Assembly: GCA_029237775.1 (NCBI GenBank)
Contig: JAQZBR010000004.1
Coordinates: 992,001-1,056,000 of the forward strand
Origin: Bacteroidota bacterium
Lineage (GTDB): Bacteria > Bacteroidota > Bacteroidia > 2-12-FULL-35-15
Length of the DNA stretch: 64,000 nt
Direction: 5' to 3'
This document shows, one piece after another, positions 27,775 through 37,000 of this stretch (its first letter is position 1; each line of letters starts with the position of its first letter). The translations under genes and the position numbers were made by a program. The notes beneath the pieces were generated by a model. The model was not told where the DNA came from and searched no databases. It saw only the letters and a program-made list of their open reading frames with translations.

Positions 27775-29838
27775 ATGATAAGGGGGAAAGGGTATTTAAT
27801 CACTAAGGCACAAAGCGCACCAAGGCTTGTTTATTCCGGCAATTGCTCCGTGCTCCTTAGTGCTCTCCGTTCCTTCGTGGTAAAGTTTTTTTTGGTCTTA
27901 ACATGTTTGTTTTTTGTCTCCCCGCTGCAGGCACAAAAAGTAAAAAAACAGCTGATCACAGATGGCGATAAAGCCTTCTCTGAAAATGATTTCTTCGCAG
28001 CTTCAATTTATTACAACAATGCTCTGAATATGGATTCATCCGACATTGTGATCCAGTATAAATATGCTGAAGCCTCCCGCCTCAATTACGATTATGACAT
28101 TGCAGACCACTGGTATGCAAAGGTGTTAAAGAAAGATCCTGGTGGAAAGCTCTATCCCGAATGCGTTTTCTGGCTGGCAACTATCAAGAAGAACAAAGGC
28201 AAATACAAGGATGCCAAGAAAATGTTCGATAAGTATGCGAAGAAAAACAAAAAGAAAAAAGATAACTATTATGTGAAGAAGGCTGTACAGGAAGTCGCAG
28301 CCTGTGATCTGGCTCAGCTGCTGGTTGCAAATCCTGATAAGTCGGTCACGATGATCCACCTCGACAGTGCGGTGAACAGCAAAGTTTCAGAATATGCTCC
28401 GATCGAAGTGGATAGTATCTTATATTTTTCTTCTTTGCGTGATAAGAAGGATCGCGATAAAAAGAACAATGTCAGCTATAATAAGATCTATACCGCGGTT
28501 CACGACAGCGTAAAATTTCATAAGGCTAATGAGCTTGATTCCCTTTTTAACAAGAATGGGATTCATAATGCAAACACGGCATTTAATTACGATCATACAA
28601 AAGTATACATCACGAGATGTATCCAGAAGGATGCACAATCCTTTAATTGTGAGATCTACACATCAGATTATAAAGAGGGGCATTGGTCGGCATTAACGCT
28701 GTTGCCCGAAGAGATCAATCAGAAAAATTCAAATAACACTCAGCCCGCAATCGGATATTTGGGTGAGCAGGAGGTTTTATTTTTTGCGTCAAACCGTCCC
28801 GGAGGTGTAGGTATGATGGACATCTGGTACAGTCCGATAAACATAGATGGTAGCTTCGGTAAAGCTGTCAACGCTGGAAAAAAAGTGAATACAATTGAAG
28901 ATGATATCACTCCATTCTATTGTAAACCGTGTCAGGAACTTTTCTTTTCTTCCACCTGGCACAAAGGATTGGGCGCATTTGATATTTTTAAGAGCGAGTT
29001 TAAGAATAGTGAATTTGAAGAGCCACGCAATCTGGGCTCGCCAATCAACACGAGCTATAACGATATTTATTTTAGTATTAATTCTAAGCGAACTGCGGCA
29101 TTTTTATCTTCCAACAGGATTGGATCTTACTTTGAGGAAAAAGAAAGCTGCTGCAACGATATCTATACGTTTAAGATTCCTCACATTGATGAGCCTCCTG
29201 TCAAGGTGGATAGCACAAAAATCTTCGTGACGCAAATGAAATTACTTGTTCCTCTCACGTTGTATTTTCACAATGATGAACCGGATAAAAAAACATTGGC
29301 AACCACAACCACAAAAAATTACCGGAAAACATATGAAGATTACTCTGCAATGCGTGAGCAGTATAAAAAAGAGTACACAAAAGGTGCTTCTCCCGAAAAT
29401 ATGGACCGTGCGATCGGAGAAATAGATAATCTTTTTGAAGACAGTGTAGATGCGGGGATGCAGGATCTTGACCGGTTTGCTCAACTCTTATTAAAAGTGT
29501 TGAAGGATAATGAGAAAGTGACGATTACAATGCAGGGCTTCTGCAGTCCACTCGCTTCCACCGATTATAACGTTAATCTGGCGAAGCGTAGGATCTCCAG
29601 CTTACGAAATTATTTCATGGAATATCAGAATGGCGTTTTCAAAAAGTATGTGGATAATCCAAATGCTTCTGAAGGCAACATTAAATTTGAAGACGTACAG
29701 ATCGGAGAATTGAAAGCCCGCCCGAATGTTAGTGATGACTATTATGATACGAAAAACTCTGTTTACAGTCCGGCAGCTGCGCTGGAACGGAAAATCCAGA
29801 TCATAGCGATCTCCACATTTTCGGAAGGAAGTAAGTAG
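27775..29838 (+). CDS. OmpA family protein with TPR and PD40 propeller (PorE-like)
   Basis: A protein of about 687 residues with a TPR-like N-terminal part (DGDKAFSENDFFAASIYYNNAL, YKYAEASRLNYDYDIA, about 65-180), a PD40/WD40-like propeller in the middle (SSLRDKKDRD, FFASNRPGGVGMMDIWYS, FSSTWHKGLGAFDIFKS, FLSSNRIGS) and an OmpA-type peptidoglycan-binding domain near the C-terminus (TMQGFCSPLASTDYNVNLAKRR). This domain order resembles PorE of the T9SS. The N-terminus is uncertain: an ATG at 27775 lies one base after the PorP/SprF stop, but a repeat-derived stretch (27794-27885) separates it from the hydrophobic signal segment VKFFLVLTCLFFVSPLQAQ. An in-frame GTG at 27877 would give a normal signal peptide. 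Confidence 0.88.
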   Translation: MIRGKGYLITKAQSAPRLVYSGNCSVLLSALRSFVVKFFLVLTCLFFVSPLQAQKVKKQLITDGDKAFSENDFFAASIYYNNALNMDSSDIVIQYKYAEASRLNYDYDIADHWYAKVLKKDPGGKLYPECVFWLATIKKNKGKYKDAKKMFDKYAKKNKKKKDNYYVKKAVQEVAACDLAQLLVANPDKSVTMIHLDSAVNSKVSEYAPIEVDSILYFSSLRDKKDRDKKNNVSYNKIYTAVHDSVKFHKANELDSLFNKNGIHNANTAFNYDHTKVYITRCIQKDAQSFNCEIYTSDYKEGHWSALTLLPEEINQKNSNNTQPAIGYLGEQEVLFFASNRPGGVGMMDIWYSPINIDGSFGKAVNAGKKVNTIEDDITPFYCKPCQELFFSSTWHKGLGAFDIFKSEFKNSEFEEPRNLGSPINTSYNDIYFSINSKRTAAFLSSNRIGSYFEEKESCCNDIYTFKIPHIDEPPVKVDSTKIFVTQMKLLVPLTLYFHNDEPDKKTLATTTTKNYRKTYEDYSAMREQYKKEYTKGASPENMDRAIGEIDNLFEDSVDAGMQDLDRFAQLLLKVLKDNEKVTITMQGFCSPLASTDYNVNLAKRRISSLRNYFMEYQNGVFKKYVDNPNASEGNIKFEDVQIGELKARPNVSDDYYDTKNSVYSPAAALERKIQIIAISTFSEGSK
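27794..27885. repeat. CACTAAGG-type inverted repeat inserted at the 5' end of the OmpA gene
   Basis: The left arm (about 27796-27825: CACTAAGGCACAAAGCGCAC and on) and the right arm (about 27851-27885, read as its complement ACCACGAAGGAACGGAGAGC and on) are related inverted copies around a short spacer. This is the well-known ccactaaggcacaaagg style of dispersed intergenic repeat in Bacteroidetes. Here it lies between the PorP/SprF stop and the signal-peptide core of the OmpA gene and stays open in frame. Confidence 0.65.
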
Positions 29839-29854
29839 TTAAAAAATCGATCAG

Positions 29855-30442
29855 ATGAAAATTGTTAAAGTCATTATTGTAATTTTTATTGCCCGGCTGC
29901 TCATTTCATTAACTGCATGCTGTAAAACCGTTTACAAATATTATTTCAACAATATTCAACTCGTTAATCTTGATAATAGCGGTAAATCACCGGTTGAAAC
30001 ATCAGAGAAAGTTCTTTCTGCTGCTTCGTTCGGAATAAGAGTTAAAATGAACAAGGTGATTGAATATTCACAAACGGGAGGTTTCGGGGTATCGGATGCA
30101 TATGCATTCAGTTGTGCACGGGAAGTAGTTCCAAAAAAAATTCTACGTGCTATTAGATTGTTTACGCTTACAGATTTTGATAGTACACACTTATCCGGCT
30201 CAGAAATAACAAATTATTTTCTCTCACGCAGATCCGACCAACCCGAAAAAAGCTATTCAGCCATGGACGATTTTGTAATACAAATTAATTCAGAAAAGAG
30301 TAGTTATCATGCCCAGGATCCTTACTACGATTTCTTTTTAACCGCATCCCCTAAACTCGATTCAGTGAATTTGTTCCGCGTTGAATTTAATTATCGGGAC
30401 ACAGCGTTAGTTGCAGTTTCTGATACGTTGATCTTAAGATGA
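29855..30442 (+). CDS. Hypothetical lipoprotein, possibly DUF5034-like
   Basis: A 195-residue protein with a lipoprotein signal (IVIFIARLLISLTAC, lipobox LTAC near residue 22). The mature part looks beta-rich, with lines such as FNNIQLVNLDNSG, SFGIRVKMNK and a C-terminal FRVEFNYRDTALVAVSDTLILR. It recalls DUF5034-type lipoproteins of Bacteroidetes, but I recognise this only by general resemblance. It begins 16 bases after the OmpA gene and overlaps the following barrel gene by four bases, so it is probably in the same operon as the PorP/SprF and OmpA genes. No function can be given. Confidence 0.7.
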   Translation: MKIVKVIIVIFIARLLISLTACCKTVYKYYFNNIQLVNLDNSGKSPVETSEKVLSAASFGIRVKMNKVIEYSQTGGFGVSDAYAFSCAREVVPKKILRAIRLFTLTDFDSTHLSGSEITNYFLSRRSDQPEKSYSAMDDFVIQINSEKSSYHAQDPYYDFFLTASPKLDSVNLFRVEFNYRDTALVAVSDTLILR

Positions 30443-31188
30443 TGCGTCAGGTACTGTACTTTTGCCTTTGTTTGCTTTCTCAGATTGCTTTTAGTCAAAC
30501 TGGAAAGCCCTTTTATATAAGCACTTCACTCGGTGGCACGGTGAAGAACCACAATAATTACAACAGTAATACACTTATCAATCCTTCAAATGAGAATACT
30601 GTGGCCGGTAATTTCGCATTGGGTTATATAACAAAAAACAATTTTGGATTACTGGTATCGCTTAATCTTTCTGAATACTGGATAGATTCTGCAACATATT
30701 ACAGGTTCGCCCGGGACAATTATCCCACCTGTTACACACTTTCCACGAACACCTCTCCATTCAAACAGTATAACTTAAAGCTTGGTGTGAGCTATTCTTA
30801 CAGGGTCAGTCGTTTTGAATTTGTACCTGCTATAATGGCTGGACGATATGTCAAGTTCGAACCTGTTAAAGGAGAAATAATTCTTAAAGAAGATGGTTCT
30901 AATAAGACGAGAGAGCTTATTTATGACCCTGTGAAGACGAAAAATTTAGTTAGTGTATCCGGGGCGCTTATCACTAAATTCAATTTTAAATTTGGCCTGG
31001 GCTTCCATGTAATGCTTGAGTATTCCGTTTCGAAGCCATTGATAGAATACACGGTGTATGAAAAGGAATATATGCAAACAGTAAATAAAGGCGAGTATCA
31101 TCGTAGGATAAATCTATCCAGGTTGGATTACCTATTCGGAATTCATTATAATTTCCGATTAAGGAACGCGGGAAAGGTTGCAGAATAA
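30439..31188 (+). CDS. Predicted outer membrane beta-barrel protein
   Basis: A 249-residue exported protein with a signal peptide (about 1-20, CLCLLSQIAFSQ) and alternating strand patterns typical of a small outer membrane barrel (GNFALGYITKNNFGLLVSLNL, YNLKLGVSYSYRVSRFEFVP, GLGFHVMLEYSVSKPL, YLFGIHYNFRL). The ATGA overlap with the preceding lipoprotein gene suggests the pair is translated together and may work together at the outer membrane. No further identification is possible. Confidence 0.72.
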   Translation: MMRQVLYFCLCLLSQIAFSQTGKPFYISTSLGGTVKNHNNYNSNTLINPSNENTVAGNFALGYITKNNFGLLVSLNLSEYWIDSATYYRFARDNYPTCYTLSTNTSPFKQYNLKLGVSYSYRVSRFEFVPAIMAGRYVKFEPVKGEIILKEDGSNKTRELIYDPVKTKNLVSVSGALITKFNFKFGLGFHVMLEYSVSKPLIEYTVYEKEYMQTVNKGEYHRRINLSRLDYLFGIHYNFRLRNAGKVAE

Positions 31189-31243
31189 ATGTGGCTGGTC
31201 TCTTAAACCTTTAAAGTTTAAATGATAGGAACCTTATATATGT

Positions 31244-32365
31244 TTATTGTATCACAAGCTTTCTAACTTCCCTTCTAGTTCCACTTTCCATACTTACAAA
31301 GTAGATCCCTGCTTCAAGCGAACCCACATTCAGTGAAACTGTGTGTTTTCCAATAGGAAAGTCTTGAGAACTTACAGATGAAGCTGTCTGCCCCAGTATG
31401 TTCAATATGCTGATCTTTACTTTAGCCGCCTTATTTAAAGAAAACTCAAGTGTTGCTTTTTCTGAAGCCGGATTTGGATAAAGTTGAAGGTCCGTAGCCG
31501 CTTCAAGTTCGCTGATCCCAACATACGGCACTTGACTTCTCAATGAATCCAGATAAGTGACATTTGTAACAACCGGTGCTCCTCCGATAATGTTTTCCTC
31601 AATTTGTAAAACAGGAACTTTCTTTCCAACAGCAAGCCATTTATATTCGATACGAAGTGGCCTTGGTGTTGCGAAACCCCCGATTGTTGAATCAAGATAC
31701 AATGTGTCGGTTTGCATAATAGTGGATTTCACCCTCAAAGTGTTAAAACTTCCGAAAGGTGTCGTGAGCATTCCCCAGCCGTCCACTTCATTGAAACGGG
31801 TTCCTGTTCCTCCATAATAAAACGGGAGAGTACCCGTTGGGATTAAATGATGCGGTTTGTACTGAAAGTTACAGGTATCAGCATCCTGATAGTTCAAGGG
31901 GAAATTATATACGACATCCGGAACGTTATATTCAAACGGCAACGGGAGTGAATCATTCAATGTGTAAGCTAATCCAACCTGCTTAAGATTTGTGGTAGAC
32001 TTTTTAAAAAAGTCGTAAGCTGCAGAAACCGTCAATCCCGGAATAGGGATCAGGCTGGCTGTGAAGTTAACTTTTCCGTATGTTGTTGGAATTCCTGTAA
32101 AAGGGTTATAAAGGGCATTGTAATATCCTGAATAGCTCCCTGCTGCGTCAAAGATCTCGTATCGCTGAAAAGAAGGAATAAGAGTAGAAAAATCCCAGGT
32201 GGTATTTGGTCCGGTCAGGCTAAGGTCCGCAGTTCCCGCTGTGAGCGCAACACTAGTGAGGATGTGGTCTCCTCCCGCAGGCAGGTCAAATGTAGTGATG
32301 GTGATCTGGCTGAAAGAGCAGGTGCAGCTTAATAGGAGAGCAGCTCCAAGGGTATTTTTAAACAT
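31244..32365 (-). CDS. Secreted protein with T9SS type A sorting domain
   Basis: A 373-residue exported protein. The signal peptide (about 1-19, AALLLSCTCSFSQ) precedes about 260 residues of beta-rich sequence without a recognised domain (motifs such as TTWDFSTL, RFNEVDGWGMLTTPFGSFNTLRVK and EYKWLAVGKKVPVLQI). The C-terminal 80 residues are a type A sorting domain: LQLYPNPASEKATLEF, VKISILNILGQ and GIYFVSM, ending in RKLVIQ. It is expected to be exported by the T9SS and attached to the surface or released. It converges on the barrel gene across a 55-base gap without a clear terminator. The function is unknown. Confidence 0.82.
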   Translation of the reverse strand: MFKNTLGAALLLSCTCSFSQITITTFDLPAGGDHILTSVALTAGTADLSLTGPNTTWDFSTLIPSFQRYEIFDAAGSYSGYYNALYNPFTGIPTTYGKVNFTASLIPIPGLTVSAAYDFFKKSTTNLKQVGLAYTLNDSLPLPFEYNVPDVVYNFPLNYQDADTCNFQYKPHHLIPTGTLPFYYGGTGTRFNEVDGWGMLTTPFGSFNTLRVKSTIMQTDTLYLDSTIGGFATPRPLRIEYKWLAVGKKVPVLQIEENIIGGAPVVTNVTYLDSLRSQVPYVGISELEAATDLQLYPNPASEKATLEFSLNKAAKVKISILNILGQTASSVSSQDFPIGKHTVSLNVGSLEAGIYFVSMESGTRREVRKLVIQ

Positions 32366-32473
32366 TGGTATATTGTTTTTTATAAAAGTATGACAATATT
32401 TCGAGATAGAACGATTTTTGGGGTGCAGCAGAAGGAGCGTTCCCGGTTAAAAATCAGATGGCAGCACCATTGT

Positions 32474-32503
32474 TTTGAAACTAGGGCATTTTGTTTAAAT
32501 TTG
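32474..32503 (+). promoter_or_regulatory. Bacteroidetes-type promoter for the MORN-repeat gene
   Basis: TTTG at 32474-32477 and TAAATTTG at 32496-32503 match the -33 and -7 consensus elements with an 18-base spacer. Transcription should start about 10 bases before the ATG at 32519. It probably serves the MORN gene and perhaps the kinase gene after it. Confidence 0.6.
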
Positions 32504-32518
32504 TATACAAGATTAAAT

Positions 32519-34081
32519 ATGAAAAATATTATCAGAATAATTTTAGTGCTTTGGCCCTCTTTAATTTTTGGGCAGACTCCTCAAAAAATTACCAACCCCA
32601 ACGGATATAATAAGTTTTATTACGATAACGGAATTGTTTCCAGCGAGGGAAATATGCGTGACGGTAAGCCGGATGGTTATTGGAAAACCTATTCGCTGGC
32701 AGGAAAAATAAAATCAGAAGGTAACCGCAAAAACTTTCTTCTCGACAGCACCTGGAGATTTTATAACGAACAGGGAAAACTTGCTTTTGAATTCAATTAT
32801 AAAGAAGGCAAGAAGAACGGATTGAAAAAATCATACGACACCAAGGAAGGTTTTCTTGTGACATCGGAAAATTATGTAAATGATGTTAAGCAGGGTAATA
32901 CAACCAACTACTATAAAGACGGGAAAGTAAAACAAACGATTCCTTTTGTTGATGGAAAGGAAGAAGGGCGTGGACAGGAATATGCACCTGACAGCACTAT
33001 CATAACCATCACCACATATAAGATGGGCTTCATTCAGAAAGAAGAGAAGATCAACAGGAAAGATGCTAACGGATGGAAGCAGGGCATGTGGAAGACTTTT
33101 TATCCATCGGGTATCGTTAAAACAGAAGTCAACTATACCGATGATAAGATGAACGGATATTTAAAAGAATATTCTGCTAACGGAAGTTTACAAAATACCA
33201 CCAAGTACGTTAATGGCAACATTGTGACCAACGCTCCCGAGCTTGCTAAGCTTGATGTCAAAACCACTTACCATGATAATGGTGCAGTCAAGTTCACTGC
33301 TACATACAAGGATGGTGTTGCCGAAGGAATTCAGCGTGAATTTTCTCCGGAAGGAAAAGTGATCGGGGCAAAAATGTTTTCCGAAGGTGTAATGGTTGGC
33401 GAAGGAATTCTGGATACTGCCGGCCGTCAACAAGGCCCATGGATAGAATACTATTCTAACGGACAGGTTAAATCCAAAGGAGAATACCTTAATGGCAAAC
33501 GAATAGGAGAGTGGATCTTTTATTATGCAAATGGCAAGGTTGAGCAGAAAGGAAAATACGATAAGAAAGGGAAAGCTCAGGGTCCATGGAAATGGTATTA
33601 TGAAAGCGGTAATCTATGGAGAGAAGAAAATTACAGAAATGACCTTCAGGATGGAATGATGACAGAATACAACGATGCAGGGCCGGACAGTGTAAAGGTT
33701 ATAACCAAGGGGGAATATATTGATGGGCAAAAGGAAGGACCCTGGACACTTGAGTTGCCGGATTACAGGGAAGAAGGAAATTATAAGGCAGACCACAGGG
33801 ATGGTGAATGGAAACATTATTACACTTCCACAGGGAATCTTAGATTCAGTGGAAAATTTATTGATGGTGTTCCCGATGGAATGCAAACGTTTTATTACCC
33901 GAACGGGAAAGAGCGCCAAACGGGGAAATATTCCGGTGGACTCAAAGAAGGTGAATGGAGGTTTTATGATGAGTCAGGATTTCTTTTTCTGACGATTTTA
34001 TTTAAGAATGACGTTGAAGTTCGTTTTGATGGAGTAAAAGTTGTCCCGGAAACACCGACCTCTGAACCAAGTATCAAATAA
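32519..34081 (+). CDS. Exported MORN-repeat protein (YwqK-like)
   Basis: A protein of about 520 residues with a signal peptide (about 1-20, IILVLWPSLIFGQ) followed by about 14 MORN_2-type repeats with the pattern G.W..YY..G....G.Y, for example GPWIEYYSNGQVKSKGEY, GEWIFYYANGKVEQKG and GEWRFYDESG. Proteins of this family are often labelled toxin-antitoxin YwqK antitoxin, but nothing toxin-like is adjacent and the signal peptide argues against a cytoplasmic antitoxin role. I start it at the ATG at 32519, which fits the signal peptide and the promoter; an ORF extension upstream is not signal-like. The next gene, a multi-PAS kinase, begins 14 bases after it, so the two may be co-transcribed. The molecular function is unknown. 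Confidence 0.85.
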   Translation: MKNIIRIILVLWPSLIFGQTPQKITNPNGYNKFYYDNGIVSSEGNMRDGKPDGYWKTYSLAGKIKSEGNRKNFLLDSTWRFYNEQGKLAFEFNYKEGKKNGLKKSYDTKEGFLVTSENYVNDVKQGNTTNYYKDGKVKQTIPFVDGKEEGRGQEYAPDSTIITITTYKMGFIQKEEKINRKDANGWKQGMWKTFYPSGIVKTEVNYTDDKMNGYLKEYSANGSLQNTTKYVNGNIVTNAPELAKLDVKTTYHDNGAVKFTATYKDGVAEGIQREFSPEGKVIGAKMFSEGVMVGEGILDTAGRQQGPWIEYYSNGQVKSKGEYLNGKRIGEWIFYYANGKVEQKGKYDKKGKAQGPWKWYYESGNLWREENYRNDLQDGMMTEYNDAGPDSVKVITKGEYIDGQKEGPWTLELPDYREEGNYKADHRDGEWKHYYTSTGNLRFSGKFIDGVPDGMQTFYYPNGKERQTGKYSGGLKEGEWRFYDESGFLFLTILFKNDVEVRFDGVKVVPETPTSEPSIK

Positions 34082-34095
34082 TTGTCAGAACCAGT

Positions 34096-37000
34096 ATGAC
34101 GCTCTCCTCAAAAACCAAAGCTGAACTGATTGCAGAAGTAAAAAAACTTCAGCGGCAGGTAAAGCAAAAGGAGAAAAAAAAAACCACTCCTCACGCAACC
34201 CGGAAGGAAGATTTGTGGACTGCCATCTTTAAACATTCTGGAAATATTGTTGCGGTTGTCGACCGTCAGCTGAATGTTCTGGATGTGAATATGGTTAGCA
34301 AAGGCAATAAAAAAGAGGCTGTTATCGGCAAAAAAGCTTTTGAGCTGGCTTTCCCTGAATCACACGCAATCATAAAAAAATCACTGAATTTAGTTTTTAA
34401 AACCGGGAGGCCCAGAACCTACACCATAAAGGCTTTTTCTACAAACGGGAAACCCGGGATCTATTCATGTAAAGCTACTCCGCTTTACGAAAATAAAAAA
34501 CGTATTGCTGCGATAGTTGAGGCAACTAATATTACAAAAGAAGTTGAAGCGCAGGAGCAGTTAAAGCAGGAAGAAGAAAAGTTCAGAATGCTTGCGCAGA
34601 ATGCAGCCGACATTGTTTACCGTTATCGTACCTATCCTGATTTTGCCTGCGAATTTATCAGCCCATCTGTTAAACAGATCACCGGGTATTCACAGGAGGA
34701 ATATTACAAGGACCCTGCTATAGGGATGAGGATCATTCATCCGGAAGACCGCCATATCGCAGAAGCGAACAATAAAAAAATAGCGGAAAGCAAAGGAAAG
34801 ACAAAATCTGACCCTGTGGTTTTCCGTAGCATCAGGAAAGATAAAAAGGTAGTCTGGATCGAAAGCGTTAATAAGCCGGTATGGGATAAAAAAGGCCACA
34901 TGATTGCCATCGAAGGCATCACGCGCGATATCACAGACAGGAAGAATGCCGAAGAGATTTTAAGACAAAGCCAGGAAAACCTGTCGCAGGTACTCAATAA
35001 TATTTATGAGCTGGTATATTACATTGAATTTTTACCGGATGGAAAAAAACGTGTTAAATACCTCAGCAAACAGATAAAAGAAATCCTTGATGTTAGCCAA
35101 AAGGAATACATCAACAGCAGCGAAAAGCTGATCTCACTTTGTCATCCGGATGACATTGATAAAATTAAAAAGATAGCCAGAGAATTACGAAGAACGAAGA
35201 AACCGCAGGAGTTCACCTATCGTTTTTATCATCGTTCCAAAAAAGAATATATCTGGATTGAGGAGCGGATTACTCCGCAGATCAATGAAGATGGTGAACA
35301 CATCGGCAACTTCGGTTTGGTGAGGGATGTAACAGCTCACATCAAGTCCGAGACCCAGTTAAAGGAAAGTGAAGAAAAATTCAGAATGCTTGCCGAAAAT
35401 GCTTCCGATGTTGTTTATCGTTTTGCATTAAAACCGGAGCCCCGCTATGAGTATGTAAGCCCTTCAGTTTACGACATTACCGGTTATACTCCGGAGGAAT
35501 TTTATGCCAACCCCAATTTAGGTTTCAAGCTGATTCACCCTGACGACCGGTATATTCTTGGAGATTCGGAAAAGATCATATTCGGAAAGCATAGGGTGAA
35601 TAATGTGAAGGAGCCGAATATCAAGCTTCGCTGGGTAAAAAAGGACGGAACTGTTGTATGGACCGAAACAGTTAATACACCGGTTAAGGACGCGAAAGGA
35701 AACGTGGTCGCAATTGAAGGGATCTCGCGTGATATAACGGAGCAGAAAGAAAGTGAAGAGCGTTTCAGGATATTATCCAATGCTACTTTTGAAGGAATTG
35801 TTTTTTCAGAAAACGGAAAGATCATAGATGCAAATGATCAATTCCTGAAAATGTACGGCTATCAATACGTAAGTGAGATCATTGGTAAAGATGTTGTCGA
35901 GGATTTCGTGATGAAGGATGAGCGTGCGATGGCGCGCAGATATATGAGGCTGCCAAAATCGGAACCGTATGAAGTGCAAACAGTAAGGAAAGACGGTAGT
36001 ATTATTACCGTAGAAACCAAAGCACAGAATATTCCATACTTCGGAAAAACGATCAGGGCAACAGTTATCTACAATATCACGGAAAGAAAACAATACGAAA
36101 CAAGCCTTCGTGAAAGCGAGCGTGCCATGTCTACCCTTATGAATAACCTTCCGGGGATGGCCTATCGTTGTAATTACGATGAAGCGTGGACAATGAGATT
36201 TGTGAGCAAGGGCTGCTATGATCTCACAGGGTACAGGCCGGGTGAGCTGATAGATAACAGAAAAGCTTCTTATAACGAGCTGATACTTCCAGAGGAAAGA
36301 AAAAAAATTAGAAGTCTTGTTGCAACTGCAGTTGAGAAAAAGAAACCTTATGTGCTTTCCTATAAGATCCGTTGTTCGAATGATGAGATAAAATGGGTTT
36401 GGGAAAAAGGTGAAGGTGTTTTTTCTGATGAAGGAAAGTTGTTGTTTCTCGAAGGGTTTATAATAGATGCGACTGAACGTCAGAAGTTCGAAGTAGAATT
36501 AAAAAGGAGCCGTGAGAATTATAAAAGCCTTGTAGATTATTCCCCGGACGGAGTGTTTATTCACATTGACGGGAAAGTGGTGTTCGCAAACCCGAGCGCC
36601 ACAAAACTTGTTGGCATCAAGAACCAGGAGGATGCTTTGAACTATTCGCTCTTCGATTTTCTATTACCGGAATACAGGGAACGAATAGTTGAAAGGATCA
36701 AAAAAGTGATAATGGGTGAACCCCAGGAATTTATCGAACTTAAAATAAAAACGCTTTCAGGTGAGATCAGAGAGGTGGAGACCAAACCGATCCTTATTCG
36801 CTTTAATGGCAAGAATGCCGTGTTAACTGTTGTGCATGATATATCCACTCAAAAGAAACTTGTGCAGGAGCAAACTCGCGCGCAAATTGCTGAAGAGACC
36901 AACGAGTTACTTGAACAGGAGATCACAAAAAGGAAAGTTATTCAGCTTCAGCTTCAGGAGTCGCAGAAGTACACGCGCTTATTGATTCAAAGCTCACTCG

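Noticed and set aside
31189-31243. Terminator between the barrel gene and the type A cargo gene
   Set aside because: TTAAACC and GTTTAA around TTTAAA give only a weak A/T-rich near-palindrome without a GC stem or T-run.
32519-34081. Toxin-antitoxin system
   Set aside because: The MORN-type similarity to YwqK is not enough; the protein has a signal peptide and no toxin-like gene is adjacent.
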